Part shown: piece by piece, positions 1-9,100 of the stretch
Layout: the number at the start of each line of letters is the position of its first letter
Numbering within the stretch: the first letter of the stretch is position 1
Assembly: GCF_003992005.1 (NCBI RefSeq)
Contig: NZ_RQVL01000007.1
Coordinates: 1-64,000, forward strand
Reading direction: 5' to 3'
Source: Veillonella sp. VA139
GTDB taxonomy: Bacteria > Bacillota > Negativicutes > Veillonellales > Veillonellaceae
Length of the DNA: 64,000 bases
Notes under the pieces: generated by a model
What the model was told of the DNA's origin: nothing
Databases searched by the model: none
Seen by the model: only the letters and a program-made list of their open reading frames with translations
Made by a program: the position numbers and the translations under genes

Positions 1-95
1 TACGTGAGAAATTATCGGTTGAAATGATTGCACGTGTCACGAATATGTCAGTAGAACAAGTTGTTAAAATCGGAAAAGAGCATGCGCTCCTCTAA
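1..95 (+). CDS. 3' end of an Rpn / PD-(D/E)XK transposase-like gene (partial)
   Basis: An open frame enters from the left edge (first full codon at 3) and ends at TAA 93-95. It reads REKLSVEMIARVTNMSVEQV and then VKIGKEHALL. The pattern 'LSVEMIARVTNMSVEQV' (small helix-turn-helix-like repeat: L-S-x-E-x-I-A-x-x-T-x-x-S-x-E-x-V) is the usual C-terminal tail of Rpn-family recombination-promoting nucleases and related PD-(D/E)XK 'transposase' proteins. The catalytic domain lies outside the window, so activity cannot be judged. The stop codon is followed at once (base 96) by the first copy of a dispersed repeat. The family call rests on about 30 residues only. Confidence 0.55.
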   Translation, partial: REKLSVEMIARVTNMSVEQVVKIGKEHALL

Positions 96-286
96 GTCGT
101 TACTTGTGAGCCTATGCAGCCTGTGGCGGCCTAAATTAGATAAAGGGAAGAGCACGACATATTCCTACGCAAACTGATACAGTGGTTAGGTTTGCTCCGG
201 AACATGTCGTGCTCTTCTTGTGTTTATATAATTTTGTTAGTAAGTGACGCCACTAAGGGTGCTACGTCTAATGGCGTTCCTCAGGT
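96..286 (+). repeat. Dispersed structured repeat, copy 1 of 3
   Basis: This element of about 190 bp recurs at 708-895 and 2388-2582 in the same orientation. All copies start with GTCGTnnCTTGTGAGnCTATG and end near CTACGTCTAAnnGCGTTC. The centre is a perfect 14-bp stem, 147-160 with 204-217, enclosing a smaller GCAAAC/GTTTGC stem (169-174 with 190-195). An outer pairing joins GTGGCG near 123 to CGCCAC near 248. Between copies the stem bases change on both arms together, which suggests selection on structure. No protein-coding frame is shared by the copies. It could be a structured RNA or a non-autonomous mobile element. Confidence 0.8.
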
Positions 287-366
287 GAAAGTGATTTTAC
301 TATGTATAGAGTGCTGTAATTTATGATAATTAAGTTCAAATTATATCAACGATTTGTATAATTTTG

Positions 367-375
367 TGGTATAAT
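367..375 (+). promoter_or_regulatory. Extended -10 promoter of the small-peptide transcript
   Basis: TGGTATAAT is an extended -10 match. No good -35 is visible. Transcription would begin near 382, almost exactly where the left arm of the palindrome starts (385), so the whole hairpin system would be in the RNA. Confidence 0.55.
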
Positions 376-444
376 AAGTATGTAGAAGAGTCATTAACGT
401 GTTGTTAGGCTCATCTCTTCCTACTATGGGAGGAGGTGGTTTCT

Positions 445-522
445 ATGAAATTTTGGAAAAAATTACTTTTAGTAGTAAAATTTTTGAAATTAATTATAGA
501 TATTTATTGTTTCTTTAATTAG
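445..522 (+). CDS. Small hydrophobic-cationic peptide, 25 residues
   Basis: ATG at 445 follows a strong ribosome site (GGGAGGAGG, 428-436), and the stop is TAG 520-522. The peptide begins MKFWKKLLLVVKFLKLII and ends in DIYCFFN. It has four Lys in the first 15 residues, then a hydrophobic run, so it should form one amphipathic or membrane-inserting helix. I recognise no family. Size, composition and the surrounding long-range base pairing (5' leader complementary to 3' trailer) resemble type I toxin genes such as aapA or hok-like loci. A leader-peptide role is the alternative. The gene itself is well supported by the ribosome site and promoter; the function is inference. Confidence 0.6.
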   Translation: MKFWKKLLLVVKFLKLIIDIYCFFN

Positions 523-524
523 AA

Positions 525-590
525 ATGACAAAGCCTAACGTAAATAATAAGTGTTCGTACCACTTATACACGTTAGGCTTGTCATCTTTT
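525..590 (+). terminator. Hairpin with U-rich tail after the small-peptide gene
   Basis: 525-540 pairs with 571-585 (one bulged A). An inner ATAAGTG/CACTTAT stem (547-553 with 561-567) extends the hairpin. It is followed by CTTTT at 586-590, so it can end transcription of the peptide mRNA. It also competes with the outer arms of the palindrome. Confidence 0.5.
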
Positions 591-653
591 CACATTATTT
601 AAGATGAGCCTAACGCCAACCACACGTTGATGGCTCTTCTTATTTACACTTGT

Positions 654-662
654 ATTGTACCA
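654..662 (-). promoter_or_regulatory. Extended -10 promoter reading into the palindrome on the minus strand
   Basis: The complement reads TGGTACAAT, mirroring TGGTATAAT at 367-375. A transcript from here would run antisense across the 3' arm and the peptide gene, as expected for a type I antitoxin RNA. No clear -35 is seen. Confidence 0.4.
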
Positions 663-707
663 TAATCTGAGGAAAAATACTACTTTTTAGCCTATTTAGC
701 CTTGTGG

Positions 708-895
708 GTCGTCTCTTGTGAGTCTATGCAGTTTTGTGGAGAGCTTAACTAGATTAAGGGAAGAGCACGGCATCCCCCTCTCAAACAGTATTTCATAATG
801 TTTGTTCGGAGCACGCCGTGCTCTGCTTGTGTTTGTGTAATTTTGTCAGCAAGGGTCGCCACAAAAGCTGCTACGTCTAACTGCGTTCATTGGGT
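708..895 (+). repeat. Dispersed structured repeat, copy 2 of 3
   Basis: It has the same boundaries as copy 1. The central stem AGAGCACGGC 762-771 pairs with 815-824. Relative to copy 1 one A-T pair has become G-C on both arms. The inner stem is CAAACA 782-787 with TGTTTG 799-804. The outer stem GCAGTTTTGTGG (729-740 region) pairs with CCACAAAAGCTGC (860-872 region) with one bulged G. Confidence 0.8.
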
Positions 896-1075
896 GTTTT
901 TCCTGGTATGGGAGATTTGTGAATAGATTTTTGTAGAGCTATTATTGTGTACTCATATGATATAATAAAAGCAATAAATTTGCTCAAAATGGGAAAATAA
1001 TAATTATGGTGCTATTTATAGATAGCTAGTTTTCTATGACTGGAAATAACATATAGTATCTAGAAAGGTGAATAT

Positions 1076-2265
1076 ATGGAAGATAGTCGAATTGAATTTA
1101 AAATTGATATTCCGGACAAACAAAATAAATTAAAAGCAGAAATTGTATCTTTCCTTAACACTGAAGGTGGAGAAATTCATTTAGGTGTACATGATGATGG
1201 AACAATAGATAAACAGTTAATCGAAAATAAAAAACAAGAATGGGAAGATATATTATCTAATTGGGCTGTTAATGCGTTTAGCCCCGATGTTACGAATTTA
1301 ATTCATATCTATCCTAATGAATTACCGTTTAAGATTAAAATATCATCAGGAAAAGATAAACCATATTTTTATAAGGATGGAGAAGGATTTAATTCTAAAG
1401 GTGTTTATGTTAGAGTGGGGAGCACCAAAAGAGTTGCTAGCTTTGATGAGATTCAAAGAATGATTAGAAGCCACTCATCAAATGATTTTGAAAGAATTAG
1501 TATTGACCGAGGGGATTTAACCTTTGAATATATTGAAAAAAGATTTAATGAAAAAGGTGTGAAGTTTGATGTTTTTGCATTGTCTTTAATAGGTAAAGAT
1601 AATAAATACAATCAGGCAGCTTTACTTCTAAGCGATCAAAATACGACAATTAGTAAATTTGCAGTATTTCAAGGAACAGATGTAAGCATATTCCTTGACA
1701 AAAAAGAATTTTCAGGTTCAATTTTAAAACAGCTTGATGATGTATTATATTTTTCGAGTTTGTCAAACAGAAAGCGAATCCTGATGGTCTAACTCTTGAG
1801 AATATAAAAATGGGAATGGTAGCAAAAAGAAATAAGTTAATTGTTAATGCATTAGATAAAATTGATGTTATAGAAAATTATGCTTCAGGTGTTAGGAGGA
1901 TATTTGATGACTATGCTGGTTTTAAAAAGCAACCTGATTATTATATTTCTAACAATGGTGTAATTCTTACTTTGTTTAATCGTAATTATGAGGGTCAAAA
2001 TGAGGGTCAAAATGAGGGTCAAAATGAGGGTCAAAATGAGGGTCAAAATAATGTAGCAGATTTAAAATTAGGAGTCTTAAAACGAAGAACTAAAATATTG
2101 AAATTAATCATGGAAAATAATAATATAAAATCAAGTGAGCTTAAAGATATATTAGGGGTATCCAAAGCTACAATTGAAAGAGATATTTCTAAATTAAAAG
2201 AAGAGGGGAGAATAGAATATGTCGGAAGTTCAAAAAAAGGTTATTGGAAAATAAAAAATACTTAA
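1076..2265 (+). pseudogene. Broken AlbA_2 / winged-helix (Schlafen-like, COG2865-type) regulator
   Basis: The first frame (1076-1792) starts with the AlbA_2 domain, including SFLNTEGGEIHLGVHDDG near residue 30. The second frame (readable from about 1750 to 2265) holds the end of the ATP-binding region (DGLTLENIKMGMVAKRN, then IENYASGVRRIF), a GQNE repeat, and a C-terminal winged helix (about 2075-2265, LKDILGVSKATIERDISKL). The frames differ by one base at a five-T run, 1750-1754, after which FEFVKQKANPDGLTLEN reads in the second frame. The segment that normally carries the 'EALREAxxNAxxHRDY' ATP-binding box is also missing. So there is an internal deletion as well as a frameshift. Function is presumably lost. 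The neighbouring repeats suggest a region of repeated insertion and decay. Confidence 0.75.
1990..2049 (+). repeat. Five tandem copies of a 12-bp unit (GAGGGTCAAAAT)
   Basis: Five exact units encode EGQN repeats between the ATP-binding remnant and the winged helix. The unit length is a multiple of three, so copy-number change would alter linker length but not frame. Confidence 0.95.
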
Positions 2266-2387
2266 TCTTAAATTGTAAATATAAATTGGACACTTATATA
2301 AAATTGTTCATATTCGTAATTGTAATTTTGAAATATTAGAAAGTGCGATGTTAGAATGGTCTAGGAAAAACTACTAAATTATTTAAA

Positions 2388-2582
2388 GTCGTCACTTGTG
2401 AGTCTATGTAGCCTATGGCGGTCTTAACTGAATATAATAAAGGGAAGACCGTAACACACCCCTTCACAAACTATACAGTGGTTATGTTTGCTCAGGGGTA
2501 TGTTACGGTCTTCTGCGTTTGTAGTATATTGTCAGTAAGACTCTCCACAAAGGCTACTACGTCTAACTGCGTTCCTCAGGGG
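2388..2582 (+). repeat. Dispersed structured repeat, copy 3 of 3
   Basis: It has the same conserved ends as copies 1 and 2. The central stem here has a different sequence: GAAGACCGTAACA 2444-2456 pairs perfectly with 2501-2513, and ACCCC 2458-2462 pairs with 2495-2499. The inner stem is CAAAC/GTTTG. The outer pair GTAGCC/GGCTAC replaces GCAG/CTGC of copy 2. Just downstream, 2589-2600 repeats the copy 1 stem arm (AGAGCACGACAT) as an isolated fragment. Confidence 0.8.
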
Positions 2583-2809
2583 GTAGTTAGAGCACGACAT
2601 ACAAAAATTATCAATTAATTTATTTGTTATTCATATTTTTGGAATATTATAGATTGTATTCATATAGCAGAGAGTTTTTTTCTATCTAATTACCACGTAT
2701 ATACATGGTGCACAATGAAGGAATATTTTTCTAAAAATAAGTCCTAAAAAATAACTATTATCCCTTGTGCTATAGGTGCTTATCAATGTTATGCAATTCG
2801 TTTAAAAAT

Positions 2810-2819
2810 GGGGGGGGGG
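2810..2819 (+). repeat. G10 homopolymer upstream of the adhesin promoter
   Basis: Ten consecutive G residues lie in AT-rich surroundings. The tract ends 36 bp before the -35 box of the adhesin promoter. Tracts of this length are prone to slippage, and at this position they can tune promoter activity (known for other adhesin promoters, e.g. Neisseria). Confidence 0.9.
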
Positions 2820-2855
2820 TACGAAGAAATTTCTTAAAAATATAGGGCAAAACTA

Positions 2856-2884
2856 TTGTTTAAAGTACACCGAAATAGTATAAT
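2856..2884 (+). promoter_or_regulatory. Sigma-A type promoter of the adhesin gene
   Basis: TTGTTT (2856-2861), a 17-bp spacer, then TATAAT (2879-2884). It implies a leader of about 300 nt before the start codon at 3199. Between 2619 and 3198 no gene is seen; this stretch holds the G tract, this promoter and the leader hairpin. Confidence 0.65.
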
Positions 2885-3002
2885 ATAGCATATATATGTA
2901 TACATAGAGACATGTACATATTGCATTCCTAGAGGCAAGATACACGTTATGCAGTATAAATTCATAATGTCTCATAGTTGTTGTGACATAAGATGTAATG
3001 AA

Positions 3003-3041
3003 TATCCTAAATGATAAGTACCACTAACATCGTTTAGGATA
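3003..3041 (+). other. Stem-loop in the adhesin 5' leader
   Basis: TATCCTAAA (3003-3011) pairs with TTTAGGATA (3033-3041), extended inward by GAT/ATC. A T-rich stretch (CTTGTTGTTT) follows. It could be a weak terminator or attenuator inside the leader, or an mRNA stabiliser. Confidence 0.45.
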
Positions 3042-3198
3042 CTTGTTGTTTATAACAGTTTATCTAGGTGCGATGGCACTATATGCTTATGTCTGTATGT
3101 ATACGTATTCTTGTGAAAGTGTTCTAAAAGGTCATATTACGATAATAGGACCTGTGAAAGAACGTCTTAATTTTCTCTATTAGAAAGGAAAGTATTAC

Positions 3199-6100
3199 AT
3201 GAGAAATAGTTTTGAGTTTAAAGAATGCGAACGATTTCTGAAACGAGTGTTAAAAGACCGTGGTATGTTCACCAAAGGGGCAGTCATTGCCTTCCTCATT
3301 ACAGGGGGTATTGGTTTTCTAGGCGGACATACGGTAGAAGCCGCACAGGCTGGTGTAATCGGTAATCCCCATAGTGGTGGTACTACAATTGATTATCATT
3401 GGGCGGGGGCTGATTTACTCACTCATGAGTCCATTGTTTTTGCACCAGTTACAGATGACAATGTAGGGACTACAGCAGAACGTTTTCAAGGTATTTATAA
3501 CCGTCAAGCATATAACTCAGTCATTATTGGTGGACATGCATGGGCGGCTGGATCCAGCTTATCAAGATCTTATATTAACAATCCTAGTAAATATAGACCA
3601 TCTCAACAAACGGTGATAGGTAACAATGCAACAGGTATTGGTGGTCAAGCTACGGCAGTTGGCTCTGGTACCTTTGCCATGGACCAAGCGACAGCGGTCG
3701 GTAATGACGTTATGGCAATTGGGGCATCCTCTGTTGCCATTGGTAATGACGATATTTCTGAAAAATATAAGGATACCATGACCGATGATGTGGTTAAATC
3801 TATTTATGGAGATGGGACATCTACAGATAAAGATAAACAAGGAATTTTCAAAGATGTTGAATTTATTGATAGTACGGGGACTAAACGCAAACGAACTTCA
3901 TTGGACCCGAGTGGATATGACACATTACGTAGCTGGGAATGGTTCAAAAGCTCTTATATGAAAGTAACAAAGGATAGTGGTGGTAATGTTACTGAAGATA
4001 CTCATATATACAGTCCTACTATGGCGAGGGGTATTGGGTCTATTGCCGTCGGTTCACGTTCCATTGCTAAATCAGATGGTTCCACAGCTATCGGTACTCT
4101 TGCCTTTGCCTTAGGAGAAGGTTCCACAGCTATGGGTCTTCGTGCCTATACAGGGGAGGACGCAACTGGCGCCGTTGCTATTGGTGAAGAATCTCGTTCC
4201 TTTGCGGCGCAATCCTTAGCAGTAGGTAACCACAATGAATCATCGCAACAAGGTTCAATGTCCTATGGATATAGTGCTAAAGCGGCAGGTGTTGGTTCCT
4301 TGGCCATTGGTTACCATACGTATGCCAATACAGAATTTGGCACTAATGCAGGGGCAGCAGCTCTTATATCGGGAGTACAAGGGGTTAACGCACCTTTAAC
4401 ATCGGCACAACAAACCGCATGGGACAATTATGTTGCTAAAGCCAGTGCATACTATACAGAGGTGGAAAAATATCCTAAAGATCCTGATGTACAAGGAAGT
4501 GTTGTGGCTGCGAAAACCGCTATGGATACGGCATATACACAGTTAACAGCAACTGGATTTTCAGTTCCCAACGTGGCTAATTTGACGTATATTGCAGACG
4601 GCCAAGCAGGAAATAAGAATAAAAGTACAGAAGTGACCAATAAAATTAAAGCGTTGCAAACAGGGGCTGCTAATATTGATACAAAAAAAGGCACAGATAT
4701 TTATTTGACGACTAAAAGCTCTGATGGTACCAAAAACGAAGTAAAAAAGACTGTAGCTAAGGGAGCTAACTCGATTGCTATCGGCTATTATTCGGTGGCC
4801 ACTGCCAATAGTTCTATTGCCCAAGGTGCGGGTACAGTGGCAGAGGGTGGAAGCTCGATTGCCTTAGGCTCCTTAGCCAGCACTACAGATACGGCAACAA
4901 ATTCTATTTCTATCGGTGTAGCCTCGTCCGTAAAAAAAGAAAACTCCATAGCTCTTGGTACACAGTCTAGTGTGTATGGTGCGGGATCTGTTGCATTAGG
5001 TGCAGGTAGCCGTGTATACAATACTAACTCTATGGCTATGGGATATGGTTCTACTGTAATGGCTGCTAATAGTACGGCTATTGGTGTAGGCTCAAAAATT
5101 GATTTTGGGTCGGGTAATGCACAAGCCATCGGTACCAATGCAGTGATTAATAAAAACTCAGGGAACTCTCTTGCTTTTGGTAATAAATCTACGATTGGAG
5201 AAAATTCTGTTAATACCGTAGCACAAGGGTTTAAATCCACAATTGGAACGGGGGCCTATAACAGTATGGCTATAGGTGCCTACGCTAGTATTGGGGATAA
5301 TGCGAAATCATCCTTTGCTATGGGTACCACCGCTAGTGTTGCTGCTAATGCAAGAAGTTCCATGGCATTAGGGGAAGGTTCCTATGTTAATAAAGACCAA
5401 TCTATCGCCATTGGTCGTAATGCGCGGGCAGAGTATGCCAACTCTGTGGCATTAGGTTTCCAATCTACCACCCACTACTATGGTAATCCTAATAGTCGTG
5501 AAGCTAGTTTGAGTAATACTGAAACTGCTACCAATGTGCATGGGTTAAAAATAGGGGCTTATTTGCCAGAGGGCTCTAAGTTAGCCGATAAATTGGCAAA
5601 ATTAGATGCTACGGCAGCCGGTTATGTCTCTGTAGGTGGTTGGACAGAAGAAGTTACGACTAAGGCGAATGGTACAACTACTAAAGAGAATGTGCTAGGC
5701 CTTCGTCGTATTGTCAATGTAGCACCAGGCGCATTGGATACAGATGCTGTAACAGTGGCACAGTTGCGCGACTGGACAGATAAAACGGCTCACTTCTTAT
5801 CCATCTCTGGGGCTAGCGGTAAATCGAAAACAGATTTTGCCACTGAAAACTGGTCTATTGCTGGTAATGATGCGGATGGTAATGCCATTGGCACATTAAA
5901 TATCAAAGGAAACTTTGAGAATGAAGGTGCTGTGCATACAGTTGGAACTAAAGAAGTATCCAACGCCTTAGCAGTAGGCGCCTATGCTAATGCTATGGCA
6001 GATCGAAGTGTTGCTATCGCAGATCACGCGGTAGCAAGAGGAACGCAATCTGTATCCATTGGTCAAAATGCGCTTACATTGGGAGAAAATAGTACTGCAA

Positions 6101-9100
6101 TGGGATCCTATGCAACGGCAGCGGCTAAGAACTCCATTGCGATGGGGGTAGATAGCATCATCGGTGAAGTAACACGGGATACTACTACAACTAGTGCAAC
6201 ATATAAACGTATTACCGCAGTAGGTCGATCCAATGAATCCAGTATCGCTATCGGGTCCGGCACGAATGTGAATGCGGATAGAGCCATTGCATTAGGTGTC
6301 AATGCTAGTGTAGTGCCTGTGAAAGCTACCGGTGCGAAAGGAGCTACTACGTATACAGAGGCCCATTCCTCTATTGCTATTGGCCAAAATGCTACTGTCA
6401 CAGGAGCTCAACACTCTATTGCGTTAGGTGAAAACTCAGAAGTTATCGCCTCTGATGTGGCGACTGCTACGACAGCTGCTTTCACAGGGGAGACGAATAC
6501 AGATCCAGGTAATGGTGTTCTATCCGTTGGTTCTACGAATAATAACATGAACATAACACGTCGTATCATTCATGTGTCTGGTGGCTCCGACGATTACGAT
6601 GCAGTAAACGTAAAACAGTTGAAAGCAGCAACGGCGTATTATTCTGTTAATACTACAGATAGTAAGGATGATACGGTGAATGGTGAAAATGGTATTAAGT
6701 CGAATCGAAATAATGATGGTGCTACTGGTACGAAAGCGGTAGCTATTGGTTCGTATACAAGTGCAAGTGGTGAAAAATCGATTGCATTTGGTCGTGAAGT
6801 CCTTTCAAAAGCAGATTATAGTGTTGGTGTCGGTGCCAATGTTAGTTCTAATGCATTGCGTGCGGTAGCTATTGGTTCTAATTTGCTGGCAGATGGTAAA
6901 AACTCTATTGCCATTGGTGCTGGAGATGGTTTGGCATCACGTGTTGAAGCGGGTGGTCAAGATGCCATTGCTATTGGTACGAGATCCAGAAGTTATGGTG
7001 TCTCATCAGTTGCCATAGGTCGTTTGTCTCAAATAGGGACTGCTACCACTACAACCGATACAGCAGGTGTAACTACTACTAAATATAGTGGTGGTATTGG
7101 TGCTGTGGCCATTGGTAATGCTTCCGTAGTTAACTCTAAGGTAGGGGATGTTGCCATAGGTTATGATGCAAAAATTTTAACTGCTGATAATAAAGGCAAC
7201 ACAGAGGGTACAGGCAATGTAGCACTGGGATATATGGCTAAAGTATCTGCTACTAATGGTGTAGGTAATATTGCATTAGGGTATAAGTCAGAAGTTACCT
7301 CCGCAGATATCGCAAATTCTGCTAGTGCAGCCACAAAGGTATCTCCATATTTACTTACTACAGGTACTGCTGCTGAGATAGCCTACGATTACTCTAATGA
7401 CAAAGGTAATGGTGTTGTATCCTTCGGTACAAGACGTAATAGTACTGATGCTACGACTACCTTCGCTCGTCGTTTAGTTGGTGTTGCAGGTGGTATCAAT
7501 GACTATGATGCTGTGAACGTAAAACAGTTGAAAGCATTAGAAACTAATGAACGTCATATTAAAGCTCAAACAGGCAATGATGCATATACACCAGATGCTT
7601 CTGGTAATGTAACATTAAATTACGTTAACGGAAGGGGCGAAGATGTTACTGACACGACTACTGTTATCAAAGATGTAGCGAAAAAATCTGATGAATGGCA
7701 ATTAGCCGTACAAAGTGGAACCGCTACAACAGGCGTGGCTGTGACACCTGTGGCAAAAACAGGTTCGAAAAATACTGTTACACTCAAAGCTGGTACAAAT
7801 GTAACCTTAGGGACTGATGCAACAACGGGTACGGTAACTATCAATGCTGATGGTGGCATCAAATCAGTTACAAGTGGAAATACGAAGGCTTTAACGGTGA
7901 GCACTACTAGTGGTGCCGTTACGGTAACACCTGTATTAGCAGGGGCGGTTAGTACTGCAGGTGATGCTAATAAATTGGTCACAGCTGGTGTTGTGAAAAC
8001 GGCTATTGACCAATTGGCTACTAAATCATTGAATAATATTACTGATGATGGTAAAAAAGTAATCACAGGATTAGGAACGATTGTAGCGGCTGGGGATCGA
8101 GTGAGCCTTGCAACGACTACTGATAATACTACAGGTCAAAAAACATATACACTAAGCGCAGATAAGCAAGTGGAATCTGTAGAAAAAGCAACTGCAGCTA
8201 GCGGTGATGAAAATATCGCTACTGTAGATGTGAAAACGGGCAGTACCGCAGGTGCAGCGAATGCTACGTATCAAGTAGGTGTGTCAAAATCAAAAGTAGC
8301 TGAAATTGCACAAGCGGCTGTTACTGTAGCCAGCGATTCAACTAATGTCACTGTTACACCAGATACTACGACTGCGGGTGTTAAGAAATATAAAATTGCT
8401 GTTACAAAAGATGCCTTTGAAAACGGTACGAACACAACCTTATCGGGTGATGGTTCTGCGACTAATAAATATAAATTCAGTGTGAATGCAGCGTTGACTG
8501 GCATGACCTCTGTAACAGCAGGTAATTCCACAACGGGATTAACATTATCTAGCGGTGGTGCTGGGACGGCGGCATCTCCTAAAACAGATGTGGTAATTAG
8601 TAAAACAGGTGTTACTTTCACAAATAATAATGGTACATCTACAGGCACTGTATCTATTGGTAATGCTGGTATTAATGCTGGTAATTTAGTGATTTCCAAT
8701 GTAAAAGCACCAACAGCGGATGCAGATGCTGCAAATAAAAAATACGTTGATGATAATTTGATGAATGTAGATGTCATCACGAAGAATGGTACGTCTGATA
8801 AAACAGAAAATGTTACAAATGGTACCCGTCGTAAAATGACATTAAAGGCAGGAGATAATGTTGAATTAAGTCACAATAATGGAACCGTTACCATTACTGC
8901 TAAAGGTGGATTGAAAACAGTTACTAGTGCGAATGATGCTATTGATGCAACAACTGATGCCAATGGTAATGTGACATTAACTGCTAATGTAGGCAATACT
9001 ATTGATAATACCAAAGCAAATGCAAGCAAATTAGCTACTGTTGGTGCCGTGAATACAGCTATTACTCCATTGGCAAATAAAACATTAGACAATATTACAG

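Larger units (their letters stand above)
363..665 (+). repeat. Nested palindromic element carrying a small peptide gene
   Basis: The left arm 385-416 pairs with 602-639 (GATGAGCCTAAC, then CACGTT, then CTCTTC, with small interruptions). An inner stem pairs 525-540 with 571-585. The sequence GTTAGGC or its complement occurs four times in alternating sense: 404-410, 533-539, 572-578 and 608-614. Segment 1 can therefore pair with 2 or 4, and segment 3 with 2 or 4. The similarity of the two ends extends outward to an extended -10 motif on each side, facing inward. The 25-codon gene at 445-522 lies between segments 1 and 2. The layout resembles a type I toxin locus or a MITE with promoters in its terminal repeats. 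Confidence 0.75.

Noticed and set aside
1990-2049. Tandem 12-bp repeat as a phase-variation switch
   Set aside because: The unit is a multiple of three, so copy changes keep the frame; the gene is already broken elsewhere.
2415-2618. 67-codon open frame on the plus strand
   Set aside because: It lies inside the third structured repeat, has no ribosome site, and the frame is not kept in the other copies.
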